From: Apus apus
Taxonomy: Eukaryota; Chordata; Aves; Apodiformes; Apodidae
Direction: 5' to 3'
NCBI RefSeq assembly: GCF_020740795.1
Contig: NC_067302.1
Location: 310,001-374,000, forward strand
DNA: 64,000 nucleotides
Part shown: piece after piece, positions 12,840-24,300 of the stretch
How the letters are laid out: the number at the start of each line of letters is the position of its first letter
Numbering within the stretch: position 1 is the first letter of the stretch
Notes under the pieces: model-generated
Seen by the model: only the letters and a program-made list of their open reading frames with translations
Told to the model about the DNA's origin: nothing
Databases searched by the model: none
Position numbers and translations under genes: made by a program

Positions 12840-13420
12840 CTTTCAATGAGCTCTGCTCACTCTTGCGCAGGGATCCTTCTCCCCCTTCGGGTCAGACTTC
12901 CCCTGCCTGTTGTCAGCAGGCCTGGTGTCCTGTAGATCAACCCATGATCAAAGAAACGCAAGTCCTGCTGGTTACACCAGTCTCAGAGCCAGGACTTAAC
13001 CTGCTGGCTCTTCCTCATCAATCCCTGCTACTGGTGGGATAGAGAACACCACTTGTGCTCCTGATCCTTTAACCAGCTGTCCCAGGGCCCTGAAGTCTCT
13101 CTTCATTGCCCTTGGACTTCTAGTAGCTACCTCATCACTGCCCACCTGGAATATCAGTAATGGGTAGTAATCAGAGGGCTTATCTAGGGTAGGGAGTTTC
13201 TTCTGTATATCCTTAACCCTGGCCCCAGGGGGCAGCTGCCCTCCCTAAGAAGTGGTTCTGGCCTGCATATAGGGCCTTCTGCTCCCTTCAGAAGTGAGTC
13301 ACCTATGACAAGGACCCATCTTTTTTTCTTTACCAAGGTGGAATATTCCAAAAGCATGAAGGACTCTGCCTCTGAATTGGTCAAGTGATGAGGACCAGAG
13401 GCCATCCTTAAGATCATTCA
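12840..13420 (-). mobile_element. CR1 ORF1 fragment with esterase-like (SGNH/GDSL) domain, minus strand
   Basis: The minus strand encodes WVLVIGDSLLKGAEGPICRP, then in another frame LPTLDKPSDYYPLLIFQVG, SDEVATRSPRAMKRDFRALG, QLVKGSGAQVVFS, and FFDHGLIYRTPGLL. This order matches CR1 ORF1, which carries a GDSL/SGNH esterase-like domain; GDSLL is its nucleophile block. Frame breaks and a premature stop after DEEEPAG mark it as a remnant. It runs opposite to the ORF2 fragment just to its left. Confidence 0.8.
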
Positions 13421-14414
13421 CAAAAAGACCAAAAAAAGGAGTAAAAAGACTCACAAAATTTCACACCTTTGCCAAATGGTTTATTCTTTGGCTTAGAATA
13501 AGTGAATTGAAAAAGGCCCCAGTCTGCCCTCGTAGAAAAAACTGGAAACAGAACCTCTTGCTTTACAATACTTCACAGTATCAGAAGAGGTAAACCTGGC
13601 TACCCAAAGGGTCCTGCTGTCAGACTCTCAGGAACTGCTGCTAGTGGCTGTGAATATACAAATCAGAGTGGGGAACTGCTACTGACTTACAGGTTTGGCA
13701 ACAAACTGAGATCTCACATGAAATTCAAAAGGATGATACATCTCAGGCATATGAAGTCTGGAGATGGTCAGCTCCCTATTTCCCCAACTTCAGCATATGG
13801 CTCAAGAAATTGTTGATGACAGTGACTATAATCTCCTTCTGTGTGTCTCCGTGCTCCTGCAGGGCACTTTGGTGCTGTTTGGTGCTCAGTGATCAGCATC
13901 ACACACTTGCTGTGAGAATGACTTACCTAAAGGACACCTTTAGAAGAGTCCTGAAGGTGGGAACCGTTTGAAAATAACTCGGAAATTTAGAACACTGCGG
14001 TTATTTTATGCAAGATGTGTTCTGTGTATATATACACACAAGTCAAAATGGCAGTCAGAGAAGCACACAACTAGCACTGAGCAAGGACACGCTGCAGTAA
14101 CTAGGTCTTGAAGAAGGCACAGCAGGCCCAGCCTCACCTGCATGACATGCCCGTGGCTGCCCTTAGCTCATCTTTGTCCTTTAAAGCACTTACTTCAGAA
14201 ATGTATAATGTGCTCCAAACATGAGAAACCCTTCCTCCTCCCCAGGCTCCTGCTGTGACCCCCTGTGGCACCAGGCCTGGGCTGGCCCCTCCAGCCCCAC
14301 TTGGCCCCAGGGACTGGCAGAGGGGACTTGGCAGCTGCAGCAAACAGCTGAGGGGTTTGGAGCTCTGGGGCTGTCATGATCAAAGAGATTATTTCCCCCC
14401 CTCCCCCAAGGAAA
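13421..14414. other. Intergenic sequence without recognised gene
   Basis: The stretch is unique-looking, with a short TATATATACACACA tract near 14027-14040. Confidence 0.5.
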
Positions 14415-14921
14415 AAAAGGTTAGGCTGTTGTAGAGTTGCTGGAGAGTGTCCAGAGGAGCTACCAAGCTGGTGAAGGGTCTGGAGCACGAGTACTGTGAG
14501 GAAAGGCTGAGGGAACTGGGGATGTTTAATTTGAAGACAAGGAGGCTGAAGGGGAGACCTCACTGCTCTCTGCAACTGCCTGAAAGGAGGCTGTGGTGAG
14601 GCGGGAGTTGGGCTCTTCTCCCAAGTGAGTGATGACAGGACCAGAGGAAATGGCCTGAAGCTGCACCAGGGGAGGGTTAGACTGGAGATTAGAAAGAATT
14701 TCTTTACTGAAAGAGGGGTTGGGCAGTGGAACAGGCTGCCCAGGGAGGTGGTGGAGTCACCATCCCTGGAAGTGTTTAAAAGAAATATAGATGTGGTGCT
14801 TAGGGACATGATTTAAGCACTGAATGGGTAAACCAGGTAATGGTAGGTGGATTTAGGTTATGGTTGGACTTGATGATCTTCGAGGTCCCTTTCAACCAGG
14901 ATGATTTTATAAGACTCTAAA
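14415..14921 (+). mobile_element. CR1 3' fragment, plus strand
   Basis: The plus strand carries the CR1 3' region: a [17 protein letters not shown] start, then GAGGAAAGGCTGAGGGAACT, TGGAACAGGCTGCCCAGG, and the terminal GATGATCTTCGAGGTCCCTT. The final 8-mer repeats are degraded. Confidence 0.88.
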
Positions 14922-16454
14922 ACATCCATTTATTTGGCTGAGGAAAGAATTTCAACACAAGACAAAAAGGAAAAAGCACCAGAAATCATGAAGTAGAAAC
15001 ATGAAGTCTAGTTATAGAAACCAATAACTAATTTTTAGAGCACTGGAGTGATCATAAGGCATACATTTAAATCAGGTCACAGCTGATGTGACCATCAACA
15101 AGAAAACAATAATTATCATCTGCTTTCCTTTATTTTAACCTTTTTACATCAGTTCCAGGAAGCTCAAGCTCCCCAAGCTATCCATGGCCTTCAACTCTGA
15201 ACTAGGTTTCCTGCAACGTCATGAGGCCATGGTGCCAGCAACAAGCTCTTTTTTAGTGATCCTGGTAAGATATTGCTTTTGAAGGAAAAAAAAAATCCCA
15301 AAAAACCCCAACAACAACCAGGAAAAAAAAAACACACCGCAAAAAACCAAACCAAAAACAACAACAGAAAAACACACCCAAAAAAACCTGAAACAAACAA
15401 ACACACACCAAACAAACCTCCACAAAAAATCAATGGCAGCAACATTAACAATTATCAGCAATCTGGGCTGTGGCAGCACCAGTTCATATGGCATCTGATC
15501 AGTGGAATTAAAAGCAGCACAGATCAGGAGGGAGCATTAGTGTCCGATTTTACACCAAAACATTGTCCAATTCCATTGTGAAGCCCCTCCTAGATGAAGG
15601 ACAGGCCCCAGAACACAAAATCTCAGAAATTATCAAAGCTGCTACTAGTTTGATCGGGAGCAGTCACTTCTGCAGTCTCCCTGGCACAGGAAGCAGGTCA
15701 CAGCTCCGACCCATCCCAGTGACAGGAACAGTTCCTGCTACAAACCCTGCAGAACAGGCTGCATGTGCCTGGACAGCTTGCAGCAGAGGGGTTTCCATGC
15801 TGTTTTTCACCACTGAATGTGTTGTCCATTTCTTTGGCTTTCCTTCAGAACATTCAAATACTGGCCTTTGTGTGTTTTCTGTTAAAATTTGTAAAGGGAA
15901 TTATTAGACTTTTGCAATGTTAGTAGTTTAATTCCCACCATAAGGCCATTTAAATATACCATGTTGTTTTCTTGATAAAAAGTACTTTCAGTGTTTGATT
16001 TATGCCACTTCAGAGGGCCACAGGCTAAACTAGAGTGACCCAGAGCATGCAGGCAGCAGCACAGACTGGATATGCTCACGTCAGCTGAGCCAGGCTGACC
16101 CAGCAACACACACTAAGCTTAAGAAAAGCAAAACTGCCTGACATCTTTCAATACGTACCTTTAATGTTAATGGTACTGTGTTAATTAACTGCTAAAACCC
16201 CACATTCACATCCCACACTGCCCTCTGTAAAGGACAATGTTCTCCTTGCAGTCTCAGCAATTCTTATCCTTACAGTGCAGCACCTTTGCTGGACTATTCA
16301 CTTCACCTTTTCCTTTCTCGAAGTGCAGCAGAAATTGAAGTAACACCAAGATCTGTAACGATGGGAACTGCTCCCAGCCACAGTCAATAGTCACTGCACC
16401 AGAGCAGTGTTACTCCTGTTCAGCCAAGAGAAAAACCAGAGGATGTGCACATGG
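14922..16454. other. Intergenic sequence with an A/C-rich tract
   Basis: Unique-looking sequence surrounds the A/C-rich tract at 15282-15432. No gene is recognised. Confidence 0.5.
15282..15432. repeat. A/C-rich low-complexity tract, about 150 bp
   Basis: The plus strand is nearly free of T and G, made of AAAAACCCC, CAACAACAAC and AAACAAACAC-like units, with the strand bias reversed in the G/T tract at 16780-16915. Confidence 0.9.
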
Positions 16455-16722
16455 GAATCAGAGAACCATAGGGGTTGGAAGGGACCCCTGAAGATCATCT
16501 AGCCCAATCCCCCCAACCAAAGCAGGATCACCTGGAGGAGGCCACACAGGAACACTCCAGATGGGTCTGGCAGGTCTCCAGAGAAGGAGACTCCACAGCC
16601 TCTCTGGGCAGCCTGTCCCAGGGCTCTGTCATCCTCACAGGAAAAGTTCTTCCTCATGTTGAGCTGGAACTTCCTATGTTCTAGTTTATACCCACTGCTC
16701 CTTGTCCTGTTATTGGGCAACA
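16455..16722 (-). mobile_element. CR1 copy, 3' part, minus strand (interrupted)
   Basis: Reverse CR1 3' end starts at AATCAGAGAACCATAGGGG and runs through GAGACTCCACAGCCTCTCTG to CCTTGTCCTGTTATTGGGCA. It breaks off there and resumes at about 16969. Confidence 0.85.
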
Positions 16723-16968
16723 CCGAGCATGTGGAACTTCAGGGCATGCTCTAGTGGCCAAGATCATAGGGGTTTTTGTGGGTGCTATTCGGTGCAGTGT
16801 GTGGTGTTTTGTTTGGGGTTTGTTGTGTGGGTTTTGTTTGGGGTTTTTTTGGGTGGTGTGTTGTTTTTGGTTTTGTTTTTTTGGGGGTTGTTTATTTTGT
16901 CATGGGCTTTTTTGGAATGATAGTTGATCTCTGTAATCTCAGAGGTTCTTTCCAACCATGACTATTCT
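16723..16968 (+). mobile_element. CR1 3' tail with G/T-rich expansion inserted into another CR1
   Basis: The piece begins near GAGCATGTGGAACTTCAGGG and CATGCTCTAGTGGCCAAGAT, CR1 3' UTR sequence in plus orientation. It continues as about 135 bases of G/T-rich low complexity and ends with GATCTCTGTAATCTC, GAGGTTCTTTCCAACCATGA and CTATTCTGTG, the CR1 terminus. The flanking halves belong to one minus-strand CR1. Confidence 0.65.
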
Positions 16969-17870
16969 GTGAAAAGATACTGGCTCGTTCCTCTTGACAC
17001 CCATCCCTCAGATTTTTGTAGACAAGAGTAAGATCCCTTCTCAGACTTATCAGTACTAAACAGCCCCAGTTCTCTCAGTCTTTCTTCATAGGAAAGATGT
17101 TCAAGTCCCTTAATCATTCTCATAGGTCTCTGATGGACCCTCTCCAGTAGATCCCCATCTCTATTGAAGTGGTGAGCCCAAAACTGGATACAGTGTCAGA
17201 CGTGGTCTCACCAGGGCAGAATGGAGGGGGAGGAGAACCTCCCTAAACCTGCTGAACACACTTTTCTTAATGCACCCCGGATACCACTGGCCCTTTTGGT
17301 CACAAGGGCACATTGCTGTCCCATGGATAACTTACTGCCCACTAGGACTTCCAGGTCTTTATCCATGGAGCTGCTTTCCAGCAGGACGATGACCCCTAAT
17401 CCGTACTGGTGCCTGGTGTTCTTCCTCCCCAGATGCAGGACTCTACACTTGTCCTTACTGAACTTCATGAGCTTCACCTTTGCCCAGCTCTCCAGCCTGT
17501 CCAGGTCTCATGGATGGCAGCACAGCCTTCTGGGGTGTCAGCCACCCCTCCCCAGTTTTGTACCATCAGCAAAAGATGAGGGGACACTCCATCCCCTAAC
17601 CCAGGTCACTGATGAAGATATTGAACAAAACTGGACCCAGTTCTGATCCCTGGGGAACACCACTGGCCACAGGCCTCCAACTTGACTCTGCCACTGATCA
17701 CAACCCTCTGAACTCTGCTGTTGAGCCAGTTTTCAATTCACCTCACAGTGCAACCATCTATCCTACATTTCTTGAGTTTTCCTATGAAGATGTTACAGCA
17801 GACAGTATCAAAAGCCTTACTGAAGTCAAGGAACATCTCATCAACTGCTGTCAGCCCTCTTCCTTCCCCA
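16969..17870 (-). mobile_element. CR1 copy, ORF2 part, minus strand (continuation)
   Basis: The sequence resumes with CTCTTGACACCCATCCCTC and on the minus strand encodes LMKFSKDKCRVLHLGRKN, DKDLEVLVGSKLSMGQQCAL and upstream ORF2 remnants, up to about 17870. The CR1 consensus order places this directly beyond the segment ending at 16722. Confidence 0.85.
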
Positions 17871-18034
17871 GAATACAACTTACACATGACATTTATTTCC
17901 AATTCACAGGTCCCTTCACAAAGAGTGGGAATTCACACAAACATATGCTGACAAATTCAAAGGGCTCCTCATCCATAATTACCTATCAATTCCTACAGGC
18001 CAGTCCTGGTTGAAAAACGTCCTTCTCATGCCAG

Positions 18035-18880
18035 GAATCACAGATTCACAGAATGTTCAGGGTTGGAAGAGACCTCTGAAGATCAGAGTCTAACCCCCCT
18101 GCCAGAGCAGGACCCAAACTAGGGCAGATCCCTCAGAAAGGCATCCAGACAGGTCTGGAAAGTCTCCAGAGAAGGAGACTCCACCTCTCTGGGCAGCCTG
18201 TCCCAGGGCTCTATCACCCTCACAGCAAAGAAGTTCTTCCTCATGTTGAGCTGGAAATTCTGGGCTCCAGTTTGAATCCATTGCCCCTCATCCTGTCACA
18301 GGGCACAAGTGACAAGAGGTTGTCCCTGCCTTCATGATGCCCTTGTGTATTTATAGACATTAATTAGATTCCCCCTCAGTCTTCTCCTCTCTAAACTGAA
18401 CAGCCCCAGGTCTCTCAGCCTTTCCTCATCAGGCAGGTGTTCCAGTGTCTTAACCATCCTTGTAGCCTCTGTTGGACTCTCTCCAGTAGATCCCTCTCCC
18501 TCTTGAACTGGGGAGCCCAGAACTGGATACAACACTCCAAGTGAGATCTCACCAGGGCCAAGCAGAAGGAGAGGAGAACCTCCCTTGATCTGCTGGACAC
18601 ACTCCTCTTAATGCACCCCAAGATACCATTGGCCTTCTTGGCCACAAGGGCACATTGTTGTCCCATGAAGAACTTGTTATCCACAGGACTCCAAGGTCCT
18701 TCTCCACAGAGCTGCTCTCTAGCAGATCATCTCCTGGCCTGTACTTGTGCATTGTTGTTCCTTCCCGGGTGCAGGACTCTGCATTTGCTCTTGTTGGACC
18801 TCATGAGGTTCCTCTTTGCCCAGCTCTCCAGTCTGTCCAAATCTTGCTGAATGGCCGCACAGCCTTCAGGAAAGCAACGT
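18035..18880 (-). mobile_element. CR1 copy with ORF2 C-terminus, minus strand
   Basis: Reverse CR1 3' end from AATCACAGATTCACAGAATG. The minus strand encodes KDLGVLWITSS, SWDNNVPLWPRR and, in another frame, [20 protein letters not shown] and [20 protein letters not shown]. It is close in structure to the copy at 16.5-17.9 kb and truncated at about 18880. Confidence 0.9.
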
Positions 18881-20085
18881 GCTCAGATAATCACAAAATG
18901 GTAAAACTACAGGATTTAACCTATTTTAATTTTTTTTTCTGTAATAGGAGACATTCACTGAATTTTGACTGAATGCAACATCACACCATCCCCTTCTCAG
19001 GAGGGAGCTGCCTGCTAGCATGCCACACCAGTTATGCACCCAGAGCTGCCTTCAGAGGACTGCACACACAGCACTGTCACCACACATGCCAAATTGAGGT
19101 ATACAAGAAGGTTCTGTGTTCCTGAAAGGGGTTAGACCTGACCCAAACTTCAGAACTTTGGAATTATTGTTGGGTTTTTTTTCATTTGCCAAACACATCT
19201 GTTACAGCATTAACTCTACTCCTGCCTTGTTGGCCAAGTCTTCAAAATATTCTCATGCTAACTCCTGAATCTACAATTCTGTAGCAGTGGTTTTTAGAAA
19301 CTGCTCATTCCTGCTGTTCAGTAAGACTAGTACAATGATAAAGGTGGGATAAAAGCATCTGAGTGATTCAGGTAATGTCTGCAGAGCTGAAATGAAAAAC
19401 AAAGCCAACCTGAACTACATGAAAAGCCAGAACACTTCTACAGAAGAAAGGGATTTTTAAGTAAATACACACATGCACACATTCTCACCTCTTGAAAACA
19501 CATCTATGCTGGCACACAGTCCATCTTCCCCTACTACCTGGAAACAATCAAAGGAAGGAATATTGCACACACAGTGAGGTACTGAACATTAAAACCACTG
19601 GATGCATTCTGCTCAGTCCTCCTTTCAAACAAAAGCTAATAAGTGAGGATGAAGCCAAACCCTTGGTGTTCATGTAAGTGAAAGGCAAATCCTGACTTCA
19701 TGCAGCTTAAATTTCCCACAGGAGTTGGTACTTCACAGGAACCAAATCACAAAATCAAAGCTTCCAATTTCTTTCATCACCATTTTTCAAACATTCAGAA
19801 TAAATTCTGCGTTATGTGAAGTTCCTTCAAGTTTGCTTACAATAGTTTTCTGTCTGATCTGAAGCATGAGGACACTCCAAGAAAAGACTCAAACCAGAGG
19901 AACTGTTAGTAAAGGTCTTGCATTTTGACCTGGTGTCTTAAAATAAAGATCCCACCCAAAGGAGTTTGAGTTTCTCTCCTCCTCTTCCCTGCATGATCCA
20001 AAGAGAAAACGTTCCTGAGGACAAGCAACACATGAGGATGCTCAGACCTTGGAAAACAGCCACAAAGCAATTACTTCAATAGAAG
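18881..20085. other. Intergenic sequence without recognised gene
   Basis: Base composition turns more AT-rich here and repeats become sparse. No exon or repeat family is recognised. Confidence 0.5.
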
Positions 20086-21305
20086 TTTATTAGAAAAACT
20101 GGACATTACAAGAGGACTGGGAAGGAAACAAATTATACAAGGCACGTACAGTTTCTACCAGGCTGCAGAGAACAAGAGAGACTGGAAATACATGGGACAC
20201 CCACCTTGAGCGGCGGACACGACAGGTCACTGCTTGGATCACCTGCTACAACAGGCACATGCTGGGTGGGCTCTTCTACAAGACAGCTAATCCATGGGAT
20301 GCTTCACACTGACTGCAGATGTACAGATTGTATGCACACTTTTAGTGACAGTAAGAGCAAGACTCGTATTCAAGAATTTCTACATCGTTCTTCCAAGCTG
20401 AGGCATGATCATACTGTACCTTCTAAAAATGTCTTTATTTAATTCAAGGTTATCTAGATTTAAATTTCTTGTACTACATTTATCTCCATGAATAATAAAA
20501 CCTTGTTGTATATACATGGTTCTACCCAGCAAACCACAAAGGAAACTACTTGGTTACCTAAGGAAGAAATTCAGACGTAATTCAAAACAAGATTCATAGG
20601 CAAGTCCTTTATAACTCGTATCAGACAGTCAAGATATGTATCGGATAATGCTTTTGGGCTTCAGAACAAACATCCTAAAATTGACTGAAAACAGGAATTC
20701 CTGTCTTTAAAGCATGGCTGATAGCAACCAGCAGTCCCCCAACATAGAGCAGAAAGTAATACTCAGCTGAACTCACAACAGAGAAATACATAAGCACAAG
20801 GAACTCAGTAGTTTCTAGTACCAAGCACTGCACAGAAAAAACCTAACTGAGCATCTGGGTCTGTATCTCAAAGGACAAAAAAACAACTTCAGGAAGGATT
20901 AAAAATCAGATTCTCAAATTGGCGTCTCTCCCTTCCCAGTGGTAAAAACATGTCCTGAATCTTGACATTTTGTTACAGCTTCAGCAACTATCTGATCAAT
21001 CCAACGTTAATCAGAAAGAAAAAAAAAAACCTTCTGAAAAGCTTGGTTATCAACCCACGCTTCTAACAACCCCCAACCTTACCTTCTCTGTTGCAGCATA
21101 GCTCTTGAATATGCTATAAAGACAAGCATTGATATCAAAAGTGAGATTAATAAACTGAGAACAGAGGAAACCATGACAAAGAGACACACACAGCAAGGAA
21201 GCCTTCCCCAGACACGTCAGACCACCAGGACCAGATACCAGGACCCGCCATCAGTTCATCTTGCAAGTCCACAGTTTAGCATCCATCAGTATCTCTCCTT
21301 CATCA
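20086..21305 (-). other. Weak candidate terminal exon with poly(A) signal
   Basis: On the minus strand a good pyrimidine-rich acceptor, CTCTGTTTTTAG, ends at about 21306. It is followed by a short open frame, read as DDEGEILMDAKLWTCKMN and a stop, then about 1.2 kb of non-coding sequence and an AATAAA at 20091-20086. I do not recognise the peptide and see no upstream exon, so this may be a non-coding transcript or chance. Confidence 0.2.
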
Positions 21306-24300
21306 TCTAAAAACAGAGGAGGGTAGAAATAATTACATTTCAAACAGAAGAAATTTATTATAACAGAGCACACATTCTCTAATCCTAAACCAAGAAGAGG
21401 AAGCTGGCAATGAGACAATACAAAAGTAGCACAGAAGATCCCTCTCTATTACAAATACTGAGAATAAAACAGATCACAATATCAGGAAAGGCTCTGCTGC
21501 CCTCTTCATTCATGTGGTGAAGAACTTCATCGACATTGCCAGTTAATGATATTACTATGTGAACAGCTAATCAACTGTCACATGCACAGGAAAAGGCAAT
21601 TAGACCAAGAAGGTGTTCCACTATCCTCTGCCTCTCTAGCAAAGGTAAGTGAAATGCAGCAAGTTATCTGTTATAGGTGCCATCAAACATCCCACATCAC
21701 TGAGGTATCCTTGGAAGATCCTGATCAGTTTTTCGAAACAAGCTGTAACTCTTTGCATCCGTGCAATTGTCTATAAACCTGACTCTGGAAAGGAGGAAGC
21801 AGGCAATAGTCACCTGAGTTACTGCTTCAGCTCACCAAAAGAAATGTGACCACTGTCAGAGTTGATTTAAGCCACTTTTATGCTTTAGTGTTTTAACAGC
21901 AGTTTGTCTGAGGCTTCATCCACACATGTAATAAATACCCATGTTCCTTGACTGTAGTGGTAAGGCTTTCTTCTTTTTAACTCTGTTTCTCCTACCTTAT
22001 GTTGGAAGCTGCTTTTAAGCATGCAGAATAAAAAAGAAATCCCAGCTACTCTGGAACAGATCACTGTTTTTCCCAAACTGCCCATTAAGGAAACAGTCAA
22101 AGATGGATAAACCTGAATATCCTGCGAATGAAATAAAATGCAATAGTCACTTCACCAATGTCTACACAGACATTTCATAAAGCTGTGCAGTGGTGACATG
22201 AACTGGCATTTACTTACTCTTTAAGACAAATCCATTAGGAACGGGCAAAGATTTTAAATCCTAAATGAGTCTCATGTACTCACACCAATGACAACCAGTT
22301 TGCAAGATTTCTTGTTGCCTACCTAAGTGATGATACCTGTCAAGGTACCATCAACAAGGCACTATCACAGGAGGCAGCGCACACACATCACACACCCCCA
22401 GGAGCATCTTCCAAGCTTAACGGCCAAAAGCAGTCAGTTTTGGAGAAACTACAAATTTTAAGATTCAAGAGCTACCTGACAGCTGTGACCCCAATATGCT
22501 ACTTCCCTAAAAAAGGAACTAAACCATATAATACCTCATTTCTCAAACCCTAAAGAGCTTGACAGACATACATAAAAAGCCAGGCTGATGATCCAGCCAA
22601 GGCCAGAGACCAAAGGATCTAAGAGAAAAACACCCTCAAATGGACCTGACCAGCAAATTAACTGTTCCAAGAAACAGTAATGGATGATGGGTTTTCTACC
22701 TTCAGTGCTTAAGTCTAAAGCTCACACAAACAAAGATCAACCCTGGACCTAATTAAACTCTTGGGCCACAGGAAGTGATTTTGCATAAAAAAGCAGATTA
22801 CCAAACCTAGGACTAACAACAGAGCAAAACTCAAGAGCCAAAAAACCCTCGATTTCATCCTTTCTGTTACCTCTTGTACTGCTCTGCAAGGACACTCTTG
22901 TCAGCTGGCACTCAGCAATGCCCAAATGCAGCACTGAGAGGTGGAAGATCTCAACAGAGCAGGGAAGCATTTTCAGTCACTCCATCAGCATCACTTCAAA
23001 CGTTACTACTGCTGCCACACCTCAGGTAGTAACCAAGGCTCTAAGTGATGTCAGAAGGCTCTGTCACCATCCATGGACAAAAATCCCCAAAGGTAACAAG
23101 ATTTTACTTATTGTAAACGTTAAGATGGGTAGGAGGCTGGAAGACAAAGTTCTGAGAAGTCATCATCAAAAGGGAAAAGGGTCCAAGCCCAAAGTGGAAA
23201 GGGTCACACACAAAGAGGAAACACAAGGAGACAGACTCCTGCAGCAAAAACTATCAAGAGCTTCCCTCTCATGAGGCTCTTGAGAGCAACTGGAAAGGAC
23301 GTACGGGTATGAGGCCTGACACATTTGGAAACAAAGCAGAAGCTGCAGGCAGAGGTCAAGCCACCTCAGGTCCAGGCTTCTGCAATCAAGCAGAAGATGG
23401 ATATGACCACGCTGCTTTCAAAACAACATTCCCCCTGCCGAGAGCTTGGACACCTTTGTGACCCTCCTGACACACTGCTCAGACCCGAAACATGACAATC
23501 CATCATAGTCACTTCAGTTCAGGAGCACCCCAACATCTCCATGCAGGTGCCTTCAGGGATCCCTGCCTCCCTATGACACCCAGTAACAGCTTTAATGAAG
23601 AAATTCCACTTCAAACTTCTAGGTACTGGTGGATGGTGGGGTTTTGGTTGTTGTTAAGAACAAACTAATACCTTCAATCTGCAATATTAGCAGATCATCA
23701 GAAGGAAAAAGAAGCTAAAAAAGCAAAAACTTTTAAATTGCATGGGGCACTAAGGCAGCAAAGAAAAGTTGGATCAGTGTCTTAAAATGATCAAAAAGCA
23801 AAATATGAGAACTATACCTTTCAAGCCTCGTTCTCTGAAACCAAATCACATGTTAAACAACCAGGTACTGAACTCAGTTTCTGAGAATACAATACATTTT
23901 CACCCTGTACTGTCTTTCTTGTCACACAGTATTAAGTGTCACGTATATTCCATGTGAGCCTTGTAAAGCAGCAGGTATCTCAGAAGGCACTGAGGAGACA
24001 CAGATGACACCCAAAAAGGGGTTTCAGGGAAATATAACAGGCAGTTACACAACTACTTCTCTATTTCACCTCCACTGAAAGCTAATTACAACCCATCTTC
24101 ATAAATACTTCAATTTTTAAGTATAGAAATCCAGGAAAAAGTGAGATACTCAGTTCCTTTTTTTCTTTTTTGTTTAAATTTTAAAGGAGAATCCATTCTA
24201 AACTGCAAGGGAAATATGAGCCAAGCCTTCTGACAGTGCTGACTGGAGTGCATGAGGAACCATAAAAGGTTGAGTGGGCCAAAGCTCAAGTCCAGACAAC

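Noticed and set aside
14195..14809. Minus-strand open frame of 204 codons
   Set aside because: Most of it is antisense to the plus-strand CR1 fragment at 14415-14921.
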